NCBI GenBank assembly: GCA_026713865.1
Contig: JAPONQ010000087.1
Span: 57,594-121,593 of the forward strand
Direction of reading: 5' to 3'
Length of the DNA: 64,000 nucleotides
Source: Chloroflexota bacterium
Lineage (GTDB): Bacteria > Chloroflexota > Dehalococcoidia > UBA2979
A program made the position numbers and the translations under genes. The notes beneath the pieces are model-generated. The model saw nothing but the letters and a program-made list of their open reading frames with translations. It was not told where the DNA came from and did not search any database. Each line of letters begins with the position of its first letter. The stretch's first letter is position 1. Below are positions 26,762-35,170 of the stretch, one piece after another.

Positions 26762-27607
26762 GTGGCCGGGATCGCAGTGGGCGAGGCGAGCTTCGGCGAG
26801 GACGTCCTGCAGGCGTCGCACGAGCGGCCCGTCGTCGTCGACTTCTGGGCCGCCTGGTGCGGCCCGTGCCGCATCCTCGGCCCGATGCTGGAGGCGGTGA
26901 GCGAGGAGTACGGCGACTCGATCCGCCTCGTCACCGTCGATGTGGACCAGAACCCCGCCCTCGCGCAGCGCTACGGGATCAGCGGGATCCCGGCCGTCAA
27001 GGCCTTCCGCAACGGGGAACCGGTCAACGAGTTCGTCGGCGCGCTCCCCGAGCCGCAGGTGCGCGCCTTCTTCGCCTCGCTGGTACCGACGGCGGCCGAC
27101 CACGCCGCGGCGGCCGCCGCCTCCGCCCACGCGGCGGGAGAGCCGCTCGAGGCGCGCCGACTCTTCGACGAGGCGCTCGCCGCCGACCCCCGCAACGAGG
27201 CGGCGGCCCTCGGCCTCGCCGAGCTGCTGATCGAGTCGGGCGCCCCGGCCGAGCTCGAGCGCGCGCGCCAGCTCGCCGCGGGGTTCGGGGCGCTGCCCCG
27301 CGCGCGCCGCGTCGAAGCGCTCGCCCGCCTCCAGGCCTCCGGGCCGATGCTCGAAGAGGGCGACCTGCTCGCCCGCATCGCCGCCGACGGGGAGGATGCG
27401 GAGGCGCACTACGGTCTCGGCATGCTCCTCGCCGCGCGCGGCGAGTGGGAGGCGGCGCTGGAGGAACTGCTCGCCACCGTCCGCCTCGACCGGACGCTCG
27501 ACGACGACGGCGGGAGGCGCACGATGCTCGACATCTTCGCCATCCTCGGCAACCGCCACGCCCTGAGCGAGGAGTACCGGCGGCGGCTCGCCGCGATCAT
27601 CTTCTAG
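26762..27607 (+). CDS. cnoX: CnoX/YbbN-type thioredoxin with TPR C-terminus
   Basis: 281 residues from GTG 26762. The thioredoxin domain (about 1-105) has VVVDFWAAWCGPCRILGPML with Cys33 and Cys36 and the cis-Pro in GISGIPAVKAF. Residues about 110-280 are TPR-like helices and end with EEYRRRLAAIIF, the layout of YbbN/CnoX. CnoX is a holdase that forms mixed disulfides with clients and hands them to GroEL; members with a full CGPC may also reduce disulfides. It stands alone between a membrane-protein gene and the nitrilase. Confidence 0.88.
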   Translation: MAGIAVGEASFGEDVLQASHERPVVVDFWAAWCGPCRILGPMLEAVSEEYGDSIRLVTVDVDQNPALAQRYGISGIPAVKAFRNGEPVNEFVGALPEPQVRAFFASLVPTAADHAAAAAASAHAAGEPLEARRLFDEALAADPRNEAAALGLAELLIESGAPAELERARQLAAGFGALPRARRVEALARLQASGPMLEEGDLLARIAADGEDAEAHYGLGMLLAARGEWEAALEELLATVRLDRTLDDDGGRRTMLDIFAILGNRHALSEEYRRRLAAIIF

Positions 27608-27667
27608 GCGGCGGCCGCCCGGGCGGGGCCGCAGCGGACGGCGGGGCGGGCGAGAGGGGAGCGGGAG

Positions 27668-28756
27668 ATGGGCGAGGGCTTTCCGAGCTTCCGGGCGGCC
27701 GCCGTACAGGCGGCGCCGGTCTTTCTCGACCGGGAGGCGACGCTCGAGAAGACGCTGACGCTGGCCGCGGAGGCCGCGCGCGCCGGCGCGGAGATCGTGG
27801 TCTTCCCGGAGGTCCACATCCCCGGCTACCCCTACTGGAACCGGCTGGAGAACGTCTTCCGCACCACCGGCTACTACGAGCAGCTGCTCACGAACGCGGT
27901 CCGGGTCCCCGGCCCCGAGACCGAGCGGCTCGCGGCGACCGCCCGCCGCCTGGGGATCCACCTCCTCGTCGGTGTGAACGAGCGTGTGCCGGAGACCGTC
28001 GGCACCCTCTACAACACGAACCTGCTCTTCGGGCCCGCGGGCGAGCTGCTGCTGCGCCACCGCAAGCTGATGCCGACCTACGCCGAGAAGCTGACCTGGG
28101 GCTTCGGAGACGGGAGCTCGCTGCGCGTCGTGGAGACGCCTCTGGGCGCGCTCGGCACGCTGATCTGCGGCGAGAACGCGAACCCGCTCTACCGCTACGC
28201 GCTGCTCGCGCAGGGGGAGCAGGTGCACCTGACCAACTACCCGGCGCTCCCGGGAGGCGACCCGGGCGGCTACGACATCGGCGAGGAGATCCGGCTGCGC
28301 TCCGCGAACCACTCGTTCGAGGGGAAGGTCTTCACCGTCGCCGCCAGCGGTGTGATCGACGAGCGCGTGAAGGCGCGCCTCGCCGACACGGAGGAGAAGC
28401 GCCGGGTGATGGAGGGCCCGCAGGCGGCCTTCACCGGGATCTTCGCCCCCGGCGGGCGGCTGATCACCGAGCCCCTTCCGCCCGGCGAGGAGGGCATCGT
28501 CTACGCCGACTGCGACCTTAGGACGCAGGTCGGCCCGAAGCTCCGGCACGACGTCATCGGCCAGTACCACCGGCCGGACGTCGTCGCGCTCCTGCTCGAC
28601 CGCACGCCGCGTGCACCCCTGATCGAGGTCGAGAACGGGGAGAGGGAGGAGGACGCCGCCGGGGACGGCGATGCCGACGCGGCCTCGCAGAACGGCCGCA
28701 CCGCCGGGGCGTCCACGGTGGCCGCTCCCGGCCGGGCGGTGGAGGAGGCGCCATGA
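27668..28756 (+). CDS. Nitrilase family carbon-nitrogen hydrolase
   Basis: 362 residues from ATG 27668 with GGGAG upstream. The triad is complete: Glu48 in VVFPEVHIPGYPYW, Lys133 in LRHRKLMPTYAEK, and Cys167 in GTLICGENANPLYRYAL. The CGENANPL wording and length are those of true nitrilases, converting organic nitriles to carboxylic acids and ammonia. Residues after 325 are a low-complexity acidic and Ala/Gly tail. Its TGA overlaps the ATG of the following SDR, so they are co-expressed. Confidence 0.92.
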   Translation: MGEGFPSFRAAAVQAAPVFLDREATLEKTLTLAAEAARAGAEIVVFPEVHIPGYPYWNRLENVFRTTGYYEQLLTNAVRVPGPETERLAATARRLGIHLLVGVNERVPETVGTLYNTNLLFGPAGELLLRHRKLMPTYAEKLTWGFGDGSSLRVVETPLGALGTLICGENANPLYRYALLAQGEQVHLTNYPALPGGDPGGYDIGEEIRLRSANHSFEGKVFTVAASGVIDERVKARLADTEEKRRVMEGPQAAFTGIFAPGGRLITEPLPPGEEGIVYADCDLRTQVGPKLRHDVIGQYHRPDVVALLLDRTPRAPLIEVENGEREEDAAGDGDADAASQNGRTAGASTVAAPGRAVEEAP

Positions 28757-29574
28757 CCGCCCGCGCGGGCCCGCTCTCGGACCGAGTCGCGATCGTCACC
28801 GGCTCCTCGCGCGGCATCGGCAAGGACATCGCCCACGCGCTGGCGGGCGCCGGGGCCTCCGTCGTGGTCGGCGCGCGCTCCGAGCAGACGCGTCCCGATC
28901 CGAGGCTCCCCGGCACCGTCCACGAGGTGGCCGGCGCGATCGAGCGGGCCGGGGGCCGCGCGCTCGCCCTGCGCCTCGAGATGCGCGACCCGGAGAGCAT
29001 CGAGTCCTGCGTCGCTGCGACCGTCGAGCACTTCGGGCGCATCGACATCGTCGTGAACAACGCCGCCGCCTTCGTCGGGAACCTGCTCGGGCGGATCGAA
29101 CCCCGGCACGTCGACGTGATGATGCAGGTGAACGTGCGCGGACCGCTCGCGATGGTGCGCGCCGCCCTCCCGCACCTGCGCGCCGCCGCCGAGCGCGAAG
29201 GCGCGGCGCACGTCCTGAACATCTCCTCACGAGCGGCGCGCTTCCCCGGTCCGGGCCCCTACGCCTCCCGCACGGATGCGCGGGCGGCCGCCGCCCCGCT
29301 CTACGGGACGACGAAGGCCGCCCTGGAGCGACTCACGCAGGAGCTCGCCATCGAGCTCGAGGCCGACCGCATCGCCGTCAACGCGCTCTCCCCCCAGGGC
29401 GGGATCAACACGCCGGGCGTGCTCTTCGGGCGGAGCGACCCGGAGAACCCGCGCCTCGACTTCGAGATCGCCGAGCAGATGGCGAAGGCGGCGCTCTGGA
29501 TCGTGCGCCAGCCCCCCTCCTGGACGGGCCACATCGTCTACGACGAGGAGCTCTGCGCCGAGCAGCGACTCTGA
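28753..29574 (+). CDS. Short-chain dehydrogenase/reductase (SDR)
   Basis: 273 residues; ATG 28753 overlaps the nitrilase stop (ATGA). The nucleotide site TGSSRGIG is at 17-24 and VNNAAAFVG marks the fold. The catalytic Ser (NISSRAARF) and Tyr-x-x-x-Lys (LYGTTKAALERL) are intact, so it should be an active NAD(P)-dependent oxidoreductase. An insertion between Ser and Tyr (PGPGPYASRTDARAAA) is longer than usual. The link to a nitrilase suggests it processes the acid or aldehyde formed from a nitrile. Confidence 0.92.
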   Translation: MTARAGPLSDRVAIVTGSSRGIGKDIAHALAGAGASVVVGARSEQTRPDPRLPGTVHEVAGAIERAGGRALALRLEMRDPESIESCVAATVEHFGRIDIVVNNAAAFVGNLLGRIEPRHVDVMMQVNVRGPLAMVRAALPHLRAAAEREGAAHVLNISSRAARFPGPGPYASRTDARAAAAPLYGTTKAALERLTQELAIELEADRIAVNALSPQGGINTPGVLFGRSDPENPRLDFEIAEQMAKAALWIVRQPPSWTGHIVYDEELCAEQRL

Positions 29575-29596
29575 CCGCGGGGCCGCGGCGCCGCCC

Positions 29597-30895
29597 CTAG
29601 GCCGGGGCCGCCATTTCCTGCGGCGACAGGCGTCGCAGCTCGGGGACGAAGAGATAGACGGCCAGGGCGAAGGCCGAGACGGCGAGCGAGCCGAGCGCTA
29701 TCGCCGTCGGCGTGCCGAGGAGCGTCGCGGCGCTCCCTGCGACGAAGCCGCCGACCATGATCAGGAAGAACGTCACAGTCCACACCGCCATCACGCGGCC
29801 GCGCAGCTCGTCCGGGACCATCAGCTGCAGCGCCGTCATCGCCAGGTTGAGATAGAGGGACTGCACGAGGCCCGCCAGGCAGAGCAACGCCATCCCGGGC
29901 GCCAGCGAACGGGTCATCGAGAAGGCCGCCACCAGGATCCCGAAGCTGAACGCGCCGCCGATGATCGCGCGGCCGGTGTGGCGACCCGCCCCCAGGCGCA
30001 CCACGACCCCCGTGCCGGCGAGCGCGCCGAGGCCGGCGGCCGCCTCCAGCGCCCCGAACCCGCGGGCACCCACGCCGAGCACGTCCTCGGCGAAGACCGG
30101 CAGCAGGATCATGTAGCTGGTCCCGAAGATCGAGGTGAAGAACGAGAGGCCGGTGATCGCGAGGAAGAGGCGGTTCCGCGCGATGTAGCGCGCCCCCTCC
30201 CACATCCCGCCCCGTATCAGCGCCAGCCCGGGGGGTCGCGGGCGCAGCGAGAGCGTGGCGATGGTGACGGCGGCGAGTGCGTATCCGAGCGCGGCTGCGA
30301 GCAGCGAGGGGCCGGAGCCGATGAGCGCGACGGAGCCCCCCGCCACGGCGGGGCCGACGACGCGCGTGGTCTGCCAGATCGCGCTCGAGTAGGCGACGGC
30401 GCTCGCCATCGCGCGCCGCTCGACGAGCCGCGGAATCAGCACGTTCTGCGCCGCCGCCGACCCCGAGGCGAGCGAGCCGACCGTCATCGACCACACGACC
30501 ACCATCCACAGCTCGACGACGCCGGCGGTCGTGAGCAGCGCGATGGTGAGGTGGCTCACGCCGATCGCGGCGTAGGTGACGCCGAGGATGGCCCGGCTCT
30601 CGATGCGATCCGCGAGTGCGCCGGCCGGCACCGAGAGCAGCACGGTCGGCACCGCCTGGACCAGCGCGACCACGCCGAGCCAGAACGGCGAGTCGGTGAT
30701 CTCGACCACGAGCCAGAGCCCGGCGATAAAGCGGAAGCGCTCGCCGAAGACGGCGGCGAAGGTGCCCACCCAGAAGCGGCGGTAGGCGTCGTAGGAGAAG
30801 GCCGACGCCGGCGGCTCTCCGCCGCCCGGCATCGGACCCGCGAGCGCAGGAGGAGCATCGGCGGAGGCGATGCCCGGGGGAGCGGCTCGGCTCAT
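29597..30895 (-). CDS. MFS transporter (MFS_3-like exporter)
   Basis: 432 residues from ATG 30895. The first 38 residues are Ala/Pro-rich and polar, then YDAYRRFWVGTFAAVFGERFRF starts helix 1. GALADRIESRAILGVT is the MFS loop 2-3, and LMVPDELRGRVMAVWTV the matching C-terminal loop. About 12 helices. An inner-membrane exporter of unknown substrate. It is divergent from the MFS gene at 31021, and both resemble each other in N-terminal and loop sequence, so they may be ancient paralogues. Confidence 0.88.
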   Translation of the reverse strand: MSRAAPPGIASADAPPALAGPMPGGGEPPASAFSYDAYRRFWVGTFAAVFGERFRFIAGLWLVVEITDSPFWLGVVALVQAVPTVLLSVPAGALADRIESRAILGVTYAAIGVSHLTIALLTTAGVVELWMVVVWSMTVGSLASGSAAAQNVLIPRLVERRAMASAVAYSSAIWQTTRVVGPAVAGGSVALIGSGPSLLAAALGYALAAVTIATLSLRPRPPGLALIRGGMWEGARYIARNRLFLAITGLSFFTSIFGTSYMILLPVFAEDVLGVGARGFGALEAAAGLGALAGTGVVVRLGAGRHTGRAIIGGAFSFGILVAAFSMTRSLAPGMALLCLAGLVQSLYLNLAMTALQLMVPDELRGRVMAVWTVTFFLIMVGGFVAGSAATLLGTPTAIALGSLAVSAFALAVYLFVPELRRLSPQEMAAPA

Positions 30896-31020
30896 CGGAG
30901 TGAGACCTCCGCGGGGGCGGCGTCCGGAGTCGCTGCGCGCTGCCGCATCGTACGCTAGCGTCGGCGGGGCGCGTGCGCGGGCGGGCGCCCATCCGCAAGC
31001 GGCCCGGGGGTCCGTGGACG

Positions 31021-32340
31021 ATGCCGCAACAAGGTGCTCCGGGCGAGGCGGGCCGCTCCGGCGCCGCGCGCGCGTCGTCGTCCCTCGGCGCCGTGCTCGC
31101 GAACGCGACCTTCCGGCGGCTCTGGCTCGCCGGCGCCCTCACCTCGGCGATGCGCTGGCTCGACCTGCTGGTGCTCGGCGTCTTCATCTACGACCTCACC
31201 GGCTCGCCCGGGAGCGTGGCCCTCTACTTCTTCGTGCGCATGATCCCGCGCGTCCTCTTCGGGATCGTGATCGGGACCGTCGCCGATCGCATCTCGCGGC
31301 AGACGATGCTCGTCGCGGGCTTCTTCGCGCTCGCGGCCGTCTCGACCGCGCTCGGTGCGCTGGTGCTCACGGACTTGATCGAGTACTGGCACCTCCTGGT
31401 CGGCGGATTCGTCGCGGGGATCTTCTGGTCGAGCGAGTTCCCGGTCAGGCGCGCCATGATCGGGGACGTGGTGGAGCCCGCGCTCGTCGGGCGCGCCGTG
31501 GCGCTCGACATCGGGACCAGCGCCTTCACGCGGATGCTCGGTCCCGTCCTCGGCGGCGTGCTGCTGGAGGGGATCGGCGCCCAGGCGGCCTTCTTCCTGG
31601 AGACGGCTGCTTTCCTCGGGGCGGCTGCGGTCGTCGCCTCGCTGCGCTACGCCCCGCCGACCGCCGGCCGACCGCGATCCTCGCCGCTTCGCGATGTCGC
31701 CGATGCCGCTCGCTACGTCCGCGCGAGCCAGCTCCTGATGGGAGTCTTCGCGGTCAGCTTCGTCATGAACCTGCTCGCCTTCCCCTACATGACCATGGTG
31801 CCGGTGATCGGCCGCGAGACCCTCGAGATCGACGCGGTGCGGATCGGCCTCCTGACGTCGGCGGAGGGACTGGGGGCGGTGCTGGGGTCGGCGTTCATCG
31901 CCGCGCGGGCGCCGGAGGGCTCGTACGCCCGCATCTACTACTTCGGCTCGATGCTCTTCCTCGTGTGCGTGCTGCTCTTCTCGCGTTCGCAGACCTACAT
32001 GGTCTCGCTTGGCCTGCTCTGGCTCGCCGGGTTCGGGATGACGAGCTTCGCGACGATGCAGACGACGCTGGTGGTTGCGTCGGCGGCGCCGGAGATGCGG
32101 GGGCGGGCGCTCGGCGCGCTCTCGCTCTCGATCGGCTCCAACCCCCTGGGTGCCCTCCACATCGGCGTGATGGCCGGCCTGCTCGGCGCACCGCTCGCGA
32201 CCACGATCTCGGCGGCGGAGGGACTGGTGGTGCTCGCCCTCGTCGGCGTCGCGTGGCCGGTGCTCAGAGGCGAGTTCCGGGTGGCACCGGAGCAGGCGCC
32301 TCTCGCTGCCGGCGGCGAGGAGACGGTGGGCCGGCGCTAG
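31021..32340 (+). CDS. MFS transporter (MFS_3-like exporter)
   Basis: 439 residues from ATG 31021; a GTG at 30973 would add a short Arg-rich tail. LANATFRRLWLAGALTSAMRWLD opens helix 1, GTVADRISRQTMLVAG is the 2-3 loop, and EMRGRALGALSLSIG the C-terminal loop. Twelve predicted helices. Probably an exporter in the inner membrane. The last 4 bases (CTAG) are shared with the stop codon of the minus-strand luciferase-like gene, so the two genes overlap tail to tail. Confidence 0.88.
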   Translation: MPQQGAPGEAGRSGAARASSSLGAVLANATFRRLWLAGALTSAMRWLDLLVLGVFIYDLTGSPGSVALYFFVRMIPRVLFGIVIGTVADRISRQTMLVAGFFALAAVSTALGALVLTDLIEYWHLLVGGFVAGIFWSSEFPVRRAMIGDVVEPALVGRAVALDIGTSAFTRMLGPVLGGVLLEGIGAQAAFFLETAAFLGAAAVVASLRYAPPTAGRPRSSPLRDVADAARYVRASQLLMGVFAVSFVMNLLAFPYMTMVPVIGRETLEIDAVRIGLLTSAEGLGAVLGSAFIAARAPEGSYARIYYFGSMLFLVCVLLFSRSQTYMVSLGLLWLAGFGMTSFATMQTTLVVASAAPEMRGRALGALSLSIGSNPLGALHIGVMAGLLGAPLATTISAAEGLVVLALVGVAWPVLRGEFRVAPEQAPLAAGGEETVGRR

Positions 32341-33356
32341 GCCGAGCTCGGACCCAGCGCCCCGATCGCGAGCTCGATGTTCTCGAGCACGCGCGCGGCG
32401 TCCATCGTGTTGCTCGCCGAGTAGAAGCAGAGCGTGTCGATCACGCCCTCGTACCTCCGGGCCTGCTCCGCCACGTCGTCGGGCGTGCCGTAGAGTCCGT
32501 GCTCGGCCGCCACCTCGTCGGGGATCGCCGCCGCGAGGGCGTCGGGATCGTCGGGATGGTTGACGAAGGCGTCGCGGATGCGCTCGCGGACGTCCGGATA
32601 CCCCTGCGAATCCAGCACCACGCTGTAGCTGCGGGTCGCCATGAAGCGGGCGACGTGGATCTTGAGCTCGCGCAGGGCCTTCTGGCGGTCGCGCGAGATC
32701 GCGAACGTGAGCCAGCTCTGGTGGTCGAAGTCCGCGCGCGTGCGCCCCGAGCGCCTCAGCCCCTCGTCGACGTGCGGCCAGACGTGCTGCTCGATGAAGC
32801 GCACGGAAGCGATGGGGTGACCGCAGAGACCGTCGCAGAGATCGCCGGCCAGCCGCAGCATCCCCTCGTTCACCGCCGCGAGGTAGATCGGTGCGGAGGG
32901 ATCCTCCTCGTCGCTGCCCCGGTGGCGGAGCGCCTGCCCCTCCACGCGCACGAAGCTCCCGTTGAAGCTGAGGCGCTCCTCGCCGGGGACGCTCCAGGCG
33001 TAGCGCAGGAAGCGGATGAGCTCGCGGATGTGGCTCGCCGGGCGCGGGAAGTCGCGGCCGAGGGAGTTGATGTTCATGTACTTGGTGCCGCCGCCGAGGC
33101 CGAGGATGAAGCGCCGGTCGTAGAGCCGCTGCAGGTCGGCCGCGTGCTGGGCGAGGTTGCGCGGATCGAACTGGAACGCCCGTATGACGCCGCTGCCGAT
33201 GCGGGCGCTGCTCGTGCGCTCGAGCATCGAGGCGAAGACCGGGATGCTCTCCCCGGAGTTCCAGACGACATCGAAGCCCGCAGCCTCCGCGCGCCGGGCG
33301 AGCTCCGGCTTCTCCTGGATCGCGCTGTCCGCGATCGAGATGGCGCGCCGTGGCAT
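32337..33356 (-). CDS. LLM class flavin-dependent oxidoreductase
   Basis: 339 residues from ATG 33356; the longer open frame upstream is Arg/Pro-rich and rejected. Luciferase-like barrel: RRAISIADSAIQEKPELARRA, FDVVWNSGESIPVFAS, IGSGVIRAFQFDPRNLAQHA and RLYDRRFILGLGGGTKYM. Near residues 215-260 DHQSWLTFAISRDRQKAL follows. Probably FMN- or F420-dependent; substrate unknown. It is divergent from the nitroreductase gene at 33494. Confidence 0.88.
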   Translation of the reverse strand: MPRRAISIADSAIQEKPELARRAEAAGFDVVWNSGESIPVFASMLERTSSARIGSGVIRAFQFDPRNLAQHAADLQRLYDRRFILGLGGGTKYMNINSLGRDFPRPASHIRELIRFLRYAWSVPGEERLSFNGSFVRVEGQALRHRGSDEEDPSAPIYLAAVNEGMLRLAGDLCDGLCGHPIASVRFIEQHVWPHVDEGLRRSGRTRADFDHQSWLTFAISRDRQKALRELKIHVARFMATRSYSVVLDSQGYPDVRERIRDAFVNHPDDPDALAAAIPDEVAAEHGLYGTPDDVAEQARRYEGVIDTLCFYSASNTMDAARVLENIELAIGALGPSSA

Positions 33357-33493
33357 CGGGGATCCTTTCCCGCACGCGGGCGTCTCCCGCCCGGCGGGCC
33401 GCACGATAGCACGCCTCAGCGGGCCGCTCGCGCGGCCGGGCGCGGTCGTGCGAGGATCGCGCCGCCGCCGCGGCGAGCGGGGAGGAGACGGCG

Positions 33494-34126
33494 ATGACGG
33501 GCGCTCACTCCACCGCACCCTCTTCCGCGCTTCACCAGGCGATCCGCGGGCGACGATCCCTCCGCGGCCTCGCCGGGCCCCCGCTCACGCGCGAGGAGGT
33601 GGAGGCCCTCGTCGCGCTCGCGCTCACCGCCCCGGCACCGCACCACACGCGCCCCTGGCGCTTCGCGCACGTCGGGCCCTCCGCGCGGGCCGGGCTCGCC
33701 CGCGCGATGGGAGAGGCGTGGCAGGCCGACATGCAGCGGGACGGAGTCGATCCTGGGCAGCGTGCGCGTGCCCTCGAGCGATCCCGGCGGCAGCTCGAGG
33801 AGGCTCCGACGCTGCTCATCGGCGCGCTGGTGGGTGAGGGGCTACGGGCATGGCCGGACGAGCGACGCCTGCGCTCCGAGTGGATGATGGCCGCTCACTC
33901 GTTCGGGGCGGCCCTCGAGAACCTCCTGCTCGCGGCAAGCACCTCCGGCCTGGCCGCCTTCTGGATCTCGGCGCCGCTCTTCGCCCCCGGGGCCGTGTGC
34001 GAGTCGCTCTCGCTCCCCGGGGACTGGGTGCCGCAGGCCGCCGTCGCGCTCGGGCGGCCCCGATCCGACTACCGCCCCTTCGATCGGCCGGCCCCCGACG
34101 TCGCCGGCTCGCTGCTCTGGAGGTAG
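33494..34126 (+). CDS. Nitroreductase family protein
   Basis: 210 residues from ATG 33494. The FMN-binding RGRRSLRGLAGPPLTREE and ALTAPAPHHTRPWRF resemble nitroreductases and the C-terminal domain of FbiB (F420-gamma-glutamyl ligase), with LLAASTSGLAAFWISAP near residue 150 and ALGRPRSDYRPFDRP at the end. It would be a cytosolic dimeric FMN enzyme; a role in F420 maturation is possible in an organism rich in LLM enzymes but is not shown. It is followed after 2 bp by the RpiB-like gene. Confidence 0.85.
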   Translation: MTGAHSTAPSSALHQAIRGRRSLRGLAGPPLTREEVEALVALALTAPAPHHTRPWRFAHVGPSARAGLARAMGEAWQADMQRDGVDPGQRARALERSRRQLEEAPTLLIGALVGEGLRAWPDERRLRSEWMMAAHSFGAALENLLLAASTSGLAAFWISAPLFAPGAVCESLSLPGDWVPQAAVALGRPRSDYRPFDRPAPDVAGSLLWR

Positions 34127-34128
34127 AC

Positions 34129-34584
34129 GTGCGCATCGCCTTCGGCTCCGACGAGAGAACGGCTCTGACCGACCACCTCGTCGAGGAACTGCAGGCGCGC
34201 GGGCACCGGGTCTCCCTGCTCGGACCCCCCGCCGGCGACGGCGCGCCGGAGGCGGGCATGCAGTGGGCGGAGGTGGGACAGCGGGCAGCGATGGCGGTGG
34301 CCCAGGGCGACGCCGACGAGGCGGTGATCTGCTGCTGGACCGGGACCGGTGTCTCGATCGCCGCGAACAGGGTTCCCGGCGTGCGCGCCGCGCTCTGCTC
34401 CGATGCCGAGACGGCCCGCGGCGCGCGGCGCTGGAACGATGCCAACGCGCTCTGCCTCTCGCTGCGCACCACCACCGAGGCGCTGGCCCGGGAGATCCTC
34501 GATGCCTGGTTCGCGGGCGAGACCCTCGATCCCGGCGAGCGTCAGAACGTCGCCCGCCTGGAGGGGCGCGACGGGGGAGCGTAG
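34129..34584 (+). CDS. RpiB/LacA/LacB family sugar-phosphate isomerase-like protein
   Basis: 151 residues from GTG 34129, 2 bp after the nitroreductase. MRIAFGSDERTALTDHL replaces the usual GSDHAG start, so the phosphate-binding His is absent. The catalytic Cys is kept in AVICCWTGTGVSIAANRVP, but the His of the ALCHD motif is Ser (RAALCSDAETAR). Classical RpiB isomerises ribose-5-phosphate; here the lost His residues and the setting beside a Mo hydroxylase and CoA-transferases suggest a different substrate. NDANALCLSLR closes the conserved core. Confidence 0.82.
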   Translation: MRIAFGSDERTALTDHLVEELQARGHRVSLLGPPAGDGAPEAGMQWAEVGQRAAMAVAQGDADEAVICCWTGTGVSIAANRVPGVRAALCSDAETARGARRWNDANALCLSLRTTTEALAREILDAWFAGETLDPGERQNVARLEGRDGGA

Positions 34585-34687
34585 GCGCGAGAACGCCAGG
34601 CAGGCCGACCGGAGGTGGCACGGCGAGGGGCCCGCGCGCCATACTCGGCCGCGCGGCGGCCACGCGCCCGCCGCGGGAGGGGGAGGC

Positions 34688-35170
34688 ATGCCGACGCTCC
34701 GCGTCAACGGCGAACAGCTCGAGGCGGCGGACGGCGCGCGCAACCTCCTCTCCTATCTGCGCTTCGATCTCGGCCTCACCGGCACCAAGTACGCCTGCGG
34801 GGAGGGGCTCTGCGGCGCCTGCACGGTGCTCGTGGACGGCCAGGCGCTGCGCTCCTGCATGACGTCGGTCGGAGCCATCGCCGGCGGCGAGGTGACGACC
34901 ATCGAGGGGCTCGCCCCGGGCGCGAGGAGTCCGGGAGACCTCCACCCCGTCCAGCAGGCCTTCGTGGAGGAGGGGGCGATGCAGTGCGGATACTGCATCC
35001 CCGGCTTCGTGATGAGCACGGTGGGGCTGCTCGCCCGCGAGCCGCATCCGACGCGCGGGCAGGTGCAGGAGGCGCTCGCCGAGCACATCTGCCGCTGCGG
35101 GACCTACGTGCGCATCCTGCGCGCCGTCGAGCGCGCCGCGGAGGGCGCCGACGCGGTGAGCGCGCCGTGA
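34688..35170 (+). CDS. [2Fe-2S] subunit of a molybdenum hydroxylase
   Basis: 160 residues from ATG 34688 with GGGAGGGGGAG upstream. Two iron-sulfur domains: plant ferredoxin-like Cys37, Cys42, Cys45 and Cys57 (YACGEGLCGACTV), then the helical domain with Cys100, Cys103, Cys135 and Cys137 (CGYCIPGF and ICRCGTY). This is the small subunit of xanthine oxidase-family enzymes (CoxS, IorA). It passes electrons from the Mo subunit encoded next, which overlaps by 4 bp. No FAD subunit gene is near, so the final acceptor may be a cytochrome or other carrier. Confidence 0.95.
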   Translation: MPTLRVNGEQLEAADGARNLLSYLRFDLGLTGTKYACGEGLCGACTVLVDGQALRSCMTSVGAIAGGEVTTIEGLAPGARSPGDLHPVQQAFVEEGAMQCGYCIPGFVMSTVGLLAREPHPTRGQVQEALAEHICRCGTYVRILRAVERAAEGADAVSAP

